This document shows positions 1-5,656 of a stretch of 6,333 nucleotides of DNA, in pieces. The stretch comes from JACMNW01 sp031402355 (GTDB lineage: Bacteria > Pseudomonadota > Alphaproteobacteria > Rhodobacterales > Rhodobacteraceae): the NCBI GenBank assembly GCA_031402355.1, contig JANNSG010000073.1, forward strand, positions 1 through 6,333, in the 5' to 3' direction. How positions within the stretch are numbered: position 1 is the stretch's first letter; every line of letters starts with the position of its first letter. The notes beneath the pieces were generated by a model, which saw nothing but the letters and a program-made list of their open reading frames with translations, did not search any database and was not told where the DNA came from. Made by a program: the position numbers and the translations under genes.

Positions 1-370
1 GATGATGGACCGCATTCAGCCCCTGAATCAAAGCCGCCGTTCCCGCCCGCGCCGCCCAGATGGCAAGGCCGGTTGACAGGGTCGTCGTCCAGCCCAATTG
101 CCTGTTGTTGGCCGACAGCAGGCTTTCTACCTGTGCCGACAGCAGAATGAATGCTTCATCGGGAAGAAAAGGTCTCGCAAGCGCCAGGTCGTGGCGGATG
201 ATGGCAGGATCAGCCATAAACCCCCAAACGGCGATGATCACCGCAACTGTCGGAAAGATGGCCAGAAACCCGAAGAACGCCACACCAGCGGCAATCAGTC
301 CAAGCTCGGCGCGTTCTGACCGTCGCAGCAGGGCACGGATCAGGCCAACGAGGGAGCGCAAATAGATCAT
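1..370 (-). CDS. YihY/virulence factor BrkB family membrane protein (3' part beyond window)
   Basis: This is the first 123 codons of a gene that runs off the low-coordinate edge of the window. The ATG at 370 has a GAGGG ribosome site 4 nt upstream (375-379), and an in-frame TAG lies a short way further upstream. The translation has a basic amphipathic N-terminus (residues 1-20), then a hydrophobic segment at about 24-50 containing AAGVAFFGFLAIFPTVAVI. A polar stretch follows (52-90), and a second segment begins at about 95 with LAIWAARAGTAALIQGLN. The AAGVAF...FLAIFP block, the ADP turn and the final W-A-R-G-T-AL-LN block match the start of YihY/BrkB proteins (formerly and wrongly called RNase BN), which are six-helix inner-membrane proteins of uncertain function, possibly transporters. 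It lies 128 bp after the dehydratase gene on the same strand, so co-transcription is possible but not shown. The family call is confident; the function is not known. Confidence 0.85.
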   Translation of the reverse strand, partial: MIYLRSLVGLIRALLRRSERAELGLIAAGVAFFGFLAIFPTVAVIIAVWGFMADPAIIRHDLALARPFLPDEAFILLSAQVESLLSANNRQLGWTTTLSTGLAIWAARAGTAALIQGLNAVHH

Positions 371-498
371 CAAGCCCTCAGTCAGGGATGCATCAGGCCA
401 ACGCTAAAGGCCAATGTCAGACCCGCGCAACGACTTTCGTGATGCAGGCGCGCGCAAAGGGGCGAAATCGGTCAGAGGCCCTTGAGCCCGTCCGGGCC
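371..498. other. Intergenic gap with GC-rich hairpin and short direct repeats
   Basis: This 128-bp gap between the dehydratase stop and the BrkB-family start holds no convincing small gene. Right after the stop codon, minus-strand AGGCCC (499-494) can pair with GGGCCT (481-476) around a 12-nt loop. A competing inner hairpin is GCCC-GGAC-GGGC (497-486). No T-tract follows either one, so this is not a canonical intrinsic terminator, though it could slow polymerase or protect a 3' end. AGGCCAA occurs at 395-401 and 408-414, and again inside the next gene at 342-348. I see no clear sigma-70-type promoter. Confidence 0.35.
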
Positions 499-2448
499 TT
501 AACCCTGCAAGGCAAATTGCGACGCCGGTCTTGCTGTTGAATATCGGGTATGGTCATCAACAGCCATGCCGATGCGCGGTATGGCAAGCTGTGACGCCGC
601 CTCAATCCAGTCAACCAGAACGGCCCGCGCCGCCTGCTGGTTACCGGTTCGGACGGCATCGCGTGCAGCGTGAAGTGCCGTGGCCAGCGCATGGTCCGAA
701 GTATCCGCCTCTTGTTCTTTGCGGATCTTCGGATGCAGCGTCGGAAGAAGATTGCTGTCCGATACCAGATCTTCGTGCAGCTTTTCGCCCGGTCTCAACC
801 CGGTTACCCGGATTTCAATGTCACCGGTTGGATTGGCCGCAGTCTTTACAGTCAGCCCGTTTGCCAGGATCATCCGTTCGGCCAGTTCCCGAATTCGGAT
901 CGGTCGGCCCATGTCAAGGACATAAGCAGAACTTGATCCGTCCGCTTGCGCAAAAGCACCCGACAACAGAACAAGGTTTGCCGCCTCAGCCAATGTCATG
1001 AAATACCGGGTGACATCATCATGGGTCAGGGTAACGGGCCCGCCGTTTGCTATCTGATCGTGAAACAGCGGCATCACCGAACCCGATGACCCCAGAACAT
1101 TGCCAAATCGAACCGTCGAGAACCGGGTCTTTGGTGACCTTTTGGCCAGATCGTGGATGGCAAGTTCGGCAAGCCGCTTGGTCGCGCCCATGACATTGCG
1201 CGGACGCACCGCCTTGTCGGTTGAAATCAAGACGAAGCGGGCAGCACCGGCCGATACTGCGGCTTCGGCAAATACTCTTGTGCCGATGAAATTGTTGGCA
1301 AGACCTGCGACAGGGTTGGCTTCGACCAGAGGCACATGTTTGTAGGCCGCCGCATGGAAAACGATGTCAACCCCGGTTTCTATCATTGTGCCATGCGCCA
1401 GCCGGGCATCGGTAACAGAGCCAAGCACGGGAATTATTTCTAGGTTCATGCTATTGGAGCGATCCCGGATTTCCCGTTCTATCGTGTAAAGAGCGAGTTC
1501 GCATCGTTCATACAGAACCAGTTTTCTGGGCGCGAAGGTAATCAGCTGGCGACAAAGTTCGGACCCGACCGATCCGCCCGCACCCGACACCAGGATCACC
1601 CGGCCCGCATAGGCAGCCCCGACATTCGCAATGCCATCGGCCAATGCATCGCGTTTCAGGATCTGGGCGGATAGGTCCGTCGAGTTCTGCGTGATGACGG
1701 CTTCGGTGCCGGCCAGCCGGGCAAGCGACGGCATGACCCGAACGTCGAGCCCGAGCGTCTGCAGCTTTCTGGAAATCTGGTCCAGCCTGGCCGGAGAGGC
1801 CGAGGGCATTGCCAGCAAGACCCGGTCAGTCATTAGCCCGGGCAGTAGGCTTTCCAACCGTGCCGGCGACAGGACCGGAAGGCCTGCCACGCTGAGCGCG
1901 TGCAGATCAGCATCATCATCCAGGAATGCAATCGGCAGAATGCGCGGGTGGTTGCGCAGCGCAAGCGCCAATTGCAAACCCGTGTCACCTGCCCCGTAGA
2001 TCAGTACCCTTCGGCGCATCTGCCCCTGCTGCAGCACCCATTGCAGGGCAGTCAACATGGCAAACCGGCTGAGAATGCAGGCCAGAAAGAGTGCCAGCCC
2101 AAAAACTGCCATTTCGACAGACTGCAGTGGCATTAAACCGATCTGGCCCAGCGCGGCCATTCCACATGTCACCGTTGCTGCGAATTTCGCCGTCGCCAGG
2201 ACCGCATGCCGACCGTAGGCGTTCAACTTGATGCGCGGCAACCCGAAGGCGAGAGATGAGACTGCCGCCAGAAGTACGATCGCGATCTGGGCCATCGCGC
2301 CGGACGGGCTGCCAAAGCCAAGATCCGTCTGACCGGTCAAGCTGAATACCGCAGTTGCGACAGCCATATCGATACCCAGAATCAACGCTTGTTTTTGGGT
2401 TCTGGTAAGGCGCTTTACGCGATGAAAAAGATATGCACGCCCAAACAT
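499..2448 (-). CDS. Membrane-bound NDP-sugar 4,6-dehydratase (WbpM/PglF/CapD/FlaA1 family polysaccharide biosynthesis protein)
   Basis: This enzyme probably converts UDP-GlcNAc to UDP-4-keto-6-deoxy-HexNAc at the cytoplasmic face of the inner membrane. Numbered from the TTG at 2454 (the chosen ATG is residue 3), it has four likely membrane helices at about 24-41, 56-72, 91-108 and 112-130. A first Rossmann domain carries GAGDTG (154-159). The catalytic SDR domain has GAGGSVG (291-297), the HAAAYKHVP segment (367-375), STDKAVRP (411-418), NVMGATK (420-426), TRYFMT (482-487) and LRPGEKLHEDL (553-563). Met422 stands where classical SDRs have the YxxxK tyrosine, with Lys426 behind it; this S-M-K arrangement is characteristic of WbpM-type enzymes, so it is a family trait and not a defect. 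Length (649 aa) is normal for the long form. A ribosome site supports the ATG at 2448 over the upstream TTG. It follows the phosphoglycosyl transferase by 69 bp on the same strand, so the two are probably co-expressed. The exact product sugar cannot be read from the sequence. Confidence 0.93.
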   Translation of the reverse strand: MFGRAYLFHRVKRLTRTQKQALILGIDMAVATAVFSLTGQTDLGFGSPSGAMAQIAIVLLAAVSSLAFGLPRIKLNAYGRHAVLATAKFAATVTCGMAALGQIGLMPLQSVEMAVFGLALFLACILSRFAMLTALQWVLQQGQMRRRVLIYGAGDTGLQLALALRNHPRILPIAFLDDDADLHALSVAGLPVLSPARLESLLPGLMTDRVLLAMPSASPARLDQISRKLQTLGLDVRVMPSLARLAGTEAVITQNSTDLSAQILKRDALADGIANVGAAYAGRVILVSGAGGSVGSELCRQLITFAPRKLVLYERCELALYTIEREIRDRSNSMNLEIIPVLGSVTDARLAHGTMIETGVDIVFHAAAYKHVPLVEANPVAGLANNFIGTRVFAEAAVSAGAARFVLISTDKAVRPRNVMGATKRLAELAIHDLAKRSPKTRFSTVRFGNVLGSSGSVMPLFHDQIANGGPVTLTHDDVTRYFMTLAEAANLVLLSGAFAQADGSSSAYVLDMGRPIRIRELAERMILANGLTVKTAANPTGDIEIRVTGLRPGEKLHEDLVSDSNLLPTLHPKIRKEQEADTSDHALATALHAARDAVRTGNQQAARAVLVDWIEAASQLAIPRIGMAVDDHTRYSTARPASQFALQG

Positions 2449-2517
2449 GTCCAACCTCTGCTGCGGGGCCCTCGCCCGATGTCGTGGCAGACTAGACCAC
2501 CAGGAATGAACTGGCGG
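2449..2517. other. 69-bp gap between phosphoglycosyl transferase and dehydratase genes
   Basis: Apart from the ribosome site at its downstream end, this gap holds only weak potential stems, for example GTGGT/GCCAC with a 7-nt loop on the minus strand. There is no T-tract and no evident promoter. Read-through from the upstream gene is the simplest view. Confidence 0.4.
2455..2459 (-). promoter_or_regulatory. Ribosome binding site deciding the dehydratase start
   Basis: Minus-strand AGAGG lies 6 nt (TTGGAC) before the ATG at 2448-2446. The in-frame TTG at 2454-2452, which a longest-ORF rule would choose, directly abuts the Shine-Dalgarno and would have no spacing. The true protein therefore most likely starts MFGRAYLF and is two residues shorter. 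Confidence 0.7.
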
Positions 2518-3138
2518 TTAAGCAGAACCCCGCCGTCGGCAAAGACGGGCAATCGTGCGCGCCAAGATCGAAATATCCAGCAACAGGGTCTGATGGCGCA
2601 GATAAATCAGATCAAGTCGCGCTTTGCGGGGAATACAGCGCCTGGCATAGACGGCATCGGTTTGCACAAGCGTCAGGCAGTGTGCCAGCAGGTTTTCCTC
2701 ATGCCTGTGGAACACCAAAGTGGCCAAGCCAGCAAGGCCTGGTCTGCATTGCAATACGCGGGCATAGATATCGGGAAACCGTTCGACATAGGCCCGCAAG
2801 GGCGGTCTCGGGCCGACAAAACTGATGTCTCCGCGCAGAATGTTCCACAGTTGCGGCAGTTCGTCCAACCGGGTGCGCCGCAAGATCCGGCCCAGGCGGG
2901 TGATGCGGGCTGCCTTGTCGCCACCGCTGACGCCGTCATTTTCGGCACAGGCTCGCATGGTGCGGAACTTGCAAAGCCAGAATGCCTGCTTGGGGCCGTT
3001 CATCCGTTCGGACCAATAAAGAACCGGGCGGCCCTGGCAAATCAGCAATGCCGCAGCGATCACCAGCGCTGGAAGCGTGAACAAGACGATGCCGACCATC
3101 GCCAAGGTCACGTCAAACAGGCGCTTTGATGGGGTCAT
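2518..3138 (-). CDS. Small phosphoglycosyl transferase (PglC/WcaJ-type bacterial sugar transferase)
   Basis: This protein probably transfers a sugar-1-phosphate from an NDP-sugar to undecaprenyl phosphate, starting a lipid-linked glycan on the inner face of the cytoplasmic membrane. The 206-residue protein has the compact PglC layout. KRLFDV (5-10) leads into one reentrant hydrophobic helix (about 11-34), followed by the conserved CKFRTM block (56-61). Next come RITRLGRILRRTRLDELPQLWN (78-99), with the catalytic Asp92-Glu93 pair, and GDISFVGPRP (103-112). There is no N-terminal multi-helix domain as in full-length WcaJ. The reading frame is open nine codons further upstream (to 3165), but the ATG at 3138 gives the usual family N-terminus. 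It also forms an ATGA overlap with the stop of the preceding SDR gene, so I chose it. The overlap implies translational coupling with that SDR. Substrate is inferred from neighbours to be a 6-deoxy-HexNAc or its 4-keto precursor; a hexose phosphate is the alternative. Confidence 0.93.
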   Translation of the reverse strand: MTPSKRLFDVTLAMVGIVLFTLPALVIAAALLICQGRPVLYWSERMNGPKQAFWLCKFRTMRACAENDGVSGGDKAARITRLGRILRRTRLDELPQLWNILRGDISFVGPRPPLRAYVERFPDIYARVLQCRPGLAGLATLVFHRHEENLLAHCLTLVQTDAVYARRCIPRKARLDLIYLRHQTLLLDISILARTIARLCRRRGSA

Positions 3139-3989
3139 GTCACGCCCGCCAAAACACGGCGCCAATCGGCGACCATGGCAGCCGCATCGGCGCGTTGAAG
3201 TGGCACCAGCCTATCCAATTGTCTTGTTGAAAGACCGACGCGGGGGATGGTCTGCGGATTTGGCTTGCCAAATTGATAAGGTGTTTGTGCGGCGCACAGA
3301 AGATCCGCCATGCCAAGCGGGCCCGCCGCCGCGATGTTCAGGATTTCCGGCAAGGTAATGCCTTGTGCAAGTTGGCCGATAAGCCCGGAAAGGACCTGCG
3401 CCAATGCTGCGGGCCCGATATACGACCGGACAGGGCCGCAGGCTTGCCCGGCAACCGGGTCCAGAACAATGGCCCGCCCTGTTGCCCCTTCGCCAAACAG
3501 CGCATCGCAGCCCAGAACATTGCCAATCCGCAAGCAGGTAATACCCGGGCTGTCCGGGCCTGAAAGATGCGCCCAGTGCCGCGCTTTGCGTTCCATGGCA
3601 AGTTTTGCGCAGCCGTAGTCAGACCGCGGCGCGGGGGCGTCTATTTCGTCATGATCAGCCTGACCCATGCCATAGACGGCCGCCGATGACGCAAGAAAAA
3701 CATGGCGGGCACCGGCAGCATTGGCAGCGGCGCAAACCGTCAGTGCCATGGCCGCATTTGCCGACAGGGCGGCTTGGTCACCGTGAAGGACACCGGCCAG
3801 ATGAAGCACGACACAACCCTTGGCGAGGGCGGGCGCCGGGCCGGAAAGGATATCCCAGACCACATCCGCCGGATGGACGGCCTGCCTGCAGGACCACAGG
3901 GGTTCAAATCCCGAAACCTTGTTTTGTGCCCAAGCGGCGCGCAACACCCGCCCCAACCTGCCTGTAGACCCTGTTATCAGAACCTGCAT
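3135..3989 (-). CDS. Extended SDR: NAD-dependent epimerase/dehydratase, probable 4-keto-6-deoxysugar reductase
   Basis: This is a 284-residue cytoplasmic sugar-nucleotide-modifying enzyme of the extended short-chain dehydrogenase family. The N-terminal Rossmann motif is LITGSTGRLG, with glycines at 7, 10 and 13. HLAG (63-66) follows, then the SSAAVYG strand (101-107) with the catalytic Ser, then Tyr125-x-x-x-Lys129 in DYGCAKLAMER. LRIGNVLG (153-160) is the usual substrate-side segment. All catalytic residues are present and the length suits WbpV/WbpK/WreQ-type reductases and GalE-like epimerases. The ATG at 3989 has a strong AAGGGG site 6 nt upstream. It is the first gene of the glycan module: its stop overlaps the phosphoglycosyl transferase start (ATGA), and a WbpM-type dehydratase lies beyond. 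From that context I infer reduction of the 4-keto group to give a QuiNAc- or FucNAc-type sugar, before or after loading onto the lipid. A 4-epimerase role remains possible. Confidence 0.85.
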   Translation of the reverse strand: MQVLITGSTGRLGRVLRAAWAQNKVSGFEPLWSCRQAVHPADVVWDILSGPAPALAKGCVVLHLAGVLHGDQAALSANAAMALTVCAAANAAGARHVFLASSAAVYGMGQADHDEIDAPAPRSDYGCAKLAMERKARHWAHLSGPDSPGITCLRIGNVLGCDALFGEGATGRAIVLDPVAGQACGPVRSYIGPAALAQVLSGLIGQLAQGITLPEILNIAAAGPLGMADLLCAAQTPYQFGKPNPQTIPRVGLSTRQLDRLVPLQRADAAAMVADWRRVLAGVT

Positions 3990-3995
3990 ATCCAG

Positions 3996-4001
3996 CCCCT
4001 T
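3996..4001 (-). promoter_or_regulatory. Ribosome binding site of the SDR gene
   Basis: Minus-strand AAGGGG is placed 6 nt before the ATG at 3989. It is one of the stronger Shine-Dalgarno matches in the window. This fits a gene that begins a translational unit instead of relying on coupling to the upstream marR. Confidence 0.65.
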
Positions 4002-4046
4002 CGTCGGCCAGACGCGGCCTTGCCCAAGAGCTATGCCGAAATGCTT

Positions 4047-4060
4047 GATAAAGACTTATC
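4047..4060. promoter_or_regulatory. Dyad GATAA-N4-TTATC upstream of the glycan module
   Basis: A perfect 5-bp inverted repeat with a 4-bp centre (gataa agac ttatc on the plus strand) lies in the 80-bp gap between the marR stop and the SDR start, 57 bp before that start. It sits in a locally AT-rich patch in otherwise GC-rich DNA. It could be an operator or part of a promoter for the sugar genes. It has no following T-tract and so does not look like a terminator. I could not fit convincing -35 and -10 boxes around it. Assignment to the adjacent MarR protein is a guess. Confidence 0.3.
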
Positions 4061-4069
4061 TCTTGCGGG

Positions 4070-4513
4070 TCAGATGTCGCCTTCCAGCCGCGTGCGCAAT
4101 TCGCGCAAAACGGGCAGCAGAGATCGGACCTTATCGGCACCCAGCGCCTGAACCACGTCGCCGATCAGGGGTGCAATTGCCTGTACTGCGGCATCGCGCG
4201 CAGCCCGGCCCGACGGGCTAATCGCTACAAACTTGCGCCGCGCGTCATCCCAATCGGGACGGATATGAATGTGGCCCGCCCATTCCAGCTTTGCCAGCGT
4301 GTTGGTCATGGCACCTCGTGTCACATGAAACGCCTTCGCCAATTGGTTCGGAGATCGTTCATCACCAATCCCGGCAAGGTGGTTCAACACCGAAAAATGC
4401 GACAGCTCCATCCCGCGCGGCAAAACTTTCGAGATCTTGTTGCGCGCCAGCTGATCGGCGGTGAACAGCTCTCCGAACAAGGCAATCGCGATGTCTTCAA
4501 CTTTTTCCTGCAT
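4070..4513 (-). CDS. MarR-family winged-helix transcriptional regulator
   Basis: This 147-residue protein is expected to bind short palindromic operators as a dimer. N- and C-terminal helices (about 1-33 and 104-145) would form the dimer interface. The winged helix-turn-helix contains SPNQLAKAFHVTRGAMTNTLAKLEWAG (54-80), and the wing carries PDWDDARRKFVAISPSGR (86-103) with the typical D-x-R-R-K signature. The protein has no cysteine, so OhrR-type thiol redox sensing is excluded; a small ligand or protein partner would have to provide any signal. The start ATG at 4513 shares its A with the TGA stop of the hydrolase gene (TGATG), which implies translational coupling, and no strong ribosome site of its own is visible. 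It thus belongs to the grxC-hydrolase transcript and precedes the sugar genes by 80 bp. Similarity to rhodobacterial PetP, a MarR protein usually next to the response regulator gene petR, is possible but unproven. No petR is present here. Confidence 0.9.
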   Translation of the reverse strand: MQEKVEDIAIALFGELFTADQLARNKISKVLPRGMELSHFSVLNHLAGIGDERSPNQLAKAFHVTRGAMTNTLAKLEWAGHIHIRPDWDDARRKFVAISPSGRAARDAAVQAIAPLIGDVVQALGADKVRSLLPVLRELRTRLEGDI

Positions 4514-5343
4514 CAGGGGCCGCTGAATTCACGGTCGTGGCCAAGCGACGGTATGCGGGCCTGTGCCTTGCCGACTTCGGCAAGATTAAGCTGTGCAAAT
4601 GTAACGCCCGGGGCTACGCCCGCATCAAGCAAAACCTCGCCCCAGGGCGAAATCACCAGACTATGGCCATGGGTATGGCGGCCCTTACCAGCAGTTTCGG
4701 GATGAAACCCGGTTTGCGCAGGCGCCACGACAAAGCAGCCGGTTTCGATGGCGCGGGCGCGCAACAGCACCTCCCAATGGGCGGCACCGGTGATGTGGTT
4801 GAACGCTGAGGGCACGGTCAGAATCTGCGCCCCCGCCTGCGCCAATCGCCGGAACAGATGCGCAAACCGCAGATCATAGCAGACGGTCATCCCGATAGTG
4901 CCAATGGGGGTTCTTGCCAGAACGGCCGCTTCGCCGGGCCGGTAGCCAGCCGATTCGCGGTAAATTTCGGTCTCGGACAGGTTCACGTCGAACATATGGA
5001 TCTTGTCATACCGCGCGGCGATGCTGCCGTCGGGCGCGATCAGGAAGGACCGGTTGGCAAAGCGGCCATCTATATCCCCGGTCTTCAAAGCCAAAGACCC
5101 GATCAGCAACCAGATGCCGGTGGCGGCTGCCTCGGCTCGAAGCGCGGTTAAGGTTGGATCGTCAGCCTCAAGGTGAAGGACGCGGCGTTGATGATCGCGG
5201 TTAGCCGACAGGATGTTGGTGCATTCCGGCGTCAGCACCAATTCGGCACCACCGACCGCTGCTTCCTGCACCAGCCGGAGGGTTTGCAAAAGATTGCGTT
5301 CGGGATTGTCGTCAACGTTCAGTTGTACGAGACCTATGCGCAT
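4513..5343 (-). CDS. Carbon-nitrogen hydrolase, Nit/deaminated-glutathione-amidase-like
   Basis: This 276-residue cytoplasmic amidase belongs to the nitrilase superfamily. The catalytic triad is visible as Glu40 (LTPECTN), Lys114 (RYDKIHMFDV) and Cys155 (GMTVCYDLRF). HWEVLLRARAIE (189-200) and the closing RIPSLGHDREF (263-273) are also typical. The KIHMFDV stretch, the YRES-x-x-Y-x-PG segment and the CYDLRF nucleophile elbow resemble the Nit1/YbeM branch, which hydrolyses deaminated glutathione to alpha-ketoglutarate and cysteinylglycine as metabolite repair. An omega-amidase (Nit2-like) activity is the main alternative. The start ATG at 5343 lies only 5 bp after the grxC stop, so the two genes are almost certainly co-transcribed. 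Pairing with a glutathione-dependent oxidoreductase supports a glutathione-linked role. Its ribosome site is weak, which suggests dependence on upstream translation. The family is certain, the substrate moderately so. Confidence 0.92.
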   Translation of the reverse strand: MRIGLVQLNVDDNPERNLLQTLRLVQEAAVGGAELVLTPECTNILSANRDHQRRVLHLEADDPTLTALRAEAAATGIWLLIGSLALKTGDIDGRFANRSFLIAPDGSIAARYDKIHMFDVNLSETEIYRESAGYRPGEAAVLARTPIGTIGMTVCYDLRFAHLFRRLAQAGAQILTVPSAFNHITGAAHWEVLLRARAIETGCFVVAPAQTGFHPETAGKGRHTHGHSLVISPWGEVLLDAGVAPGVTFAQLNLAEVGKAQARIPSLGHDREFSGP

Positions 5344-5348
5344 TCTCG

Positions 5349-5606
5349 TTACCCAGCCAAAAGCGCATCTAGCCGACCAGCGTGATCTAGGGCATGCAGA
5401 TCATCCGATCCACCGACATGGACGTTGCCGATGAAAATCTGCGGCACGGTACGTTGGCCGTCCGCGCGCCGTGTCATGGCCTGCCGCAAAGTGGCGTCCC
5501 GGCTGACGTCGATTTCACTGTAGGGCGCACCTTTTTTGGTCAGCAACCGTTTGGCGGCGTGGCAATATGGGCAGCTTGGGGTCGTATAGATCTCAACGGC
5601 CTTCAT
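5349..5606 (-). CDS. grxC: Glutaredoxin 3 (class I, dithiol)
   Basis: This is an 85-residue cytoplasmic thiol-disulfide oxidoreductase that uses glutathione to reduce protein disulfides and mixed disulfides. The active site Cys12-Pro-Tyr-Cys15 follows the first beta strand (VEIYTTP). TVPQIFI (53-59) holds the cis-proline, and GGSDDL (65-70) is the glutathione-binding GG-x-D-D motif. Length and layout match bacterial GrxC exactly. The ATG at 5606 has AAGGA 9 nt upstream (5616-5620). The gene sits between comF and the Nit-like hydrolase on the same strand, with 50 bp to the former and 5 bp to the latter. It is probably expressed constitutively with them; no specific regulator site is obvious apart from a small dyad in its leader. 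Confidence 0.96.
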   Translation of the reverse strand: MKAVEIYTTPSCPYCHAAKRLLTKKGAPYSEIDVSRDATLRQAMTRRADGQRTVPQIFIGNVHVGGSDDLHALDHAGRLDALLAG

Positions 5607-5615
5607 CGTGGTAAA

Positions 5616-5620
5616 TCCTT
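5616..5620 (-). promoter_or_regulatory. Ribosome binding site of grxC
   Basis: Minus-strand AAGGA lies 9 nt before the grxC ATG at 5606. It is a good Shine-Dalgarno core with slightly long spacing and supports that start codon. Confidence 0.55.
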
Positions 5621-5626
5621 GCGCGT

Positions 5627-5639
5627 CAGCGTTTCGCTG
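5627..5639. repeat. Small inverted repeat CAGCG-N3-CGCTG between comF and grxC
   Basis: A perfect 5-bp stem with a 3-nt centre (minus strand CAGCG AAA CGCTG) lies in the 50-bp gap, 7 bases before the grxC ribosome site. No T-run follows, so it is not a good terminator. It might be a minor leader hairpin or a protein site, or simply chance. Confidence 0.3.
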
Positions 5640-5656
5640 TGCCCGACTATAGGGAT

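Noticed and set aside
60..365. Plus-strand ORF at the window start
   Set aside because: It is antisense to the BrkB-family coding region, which has a ribosome site, membrane segments and family motifs.
417..692. 91-codon minus-strand ORF covering the dehydratase 3' end and the following gap
   Set aside because: Most of it overlaps the dehydratase in another frame. It is arginine-rich and motif-free, with no independent ribosome site that I could support.
531..1001. 156-codon plus-strand ORF opposite the dehydratase C-terminal part
   Set aside because: It lies wholly antisense to a strongly conserved enzyme, is rich in Pro, Arg and Ser with no domain pattern, and several overlapping frames are equally open.
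2389..3129. 246-codon plus-strand ORF opposite the phosphoglycosyl transferase and the dehydratase start
   Set aside because: Its translation has no recognisable motif, it spans two genes and a gap on the other strand, and the minus-strand proteins there have full family signatures. It is an antisense shadow in GC-rich DNA.
3990..4069. Sigma-70-type promoter before the SDR gene
   Set aside because: The region is AT-rich around the dyad, but no pair of hexamers with acceptable match and 16-18 bp spacing could be found, so only the dyad is reported.
5607..5656. Possible rho-independent terminator between comF and grxC
   Set aside because: The only stem is 5 bp and is not followed by a T-tract. 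The 50-bp spacing and shared strand suit read-through better.
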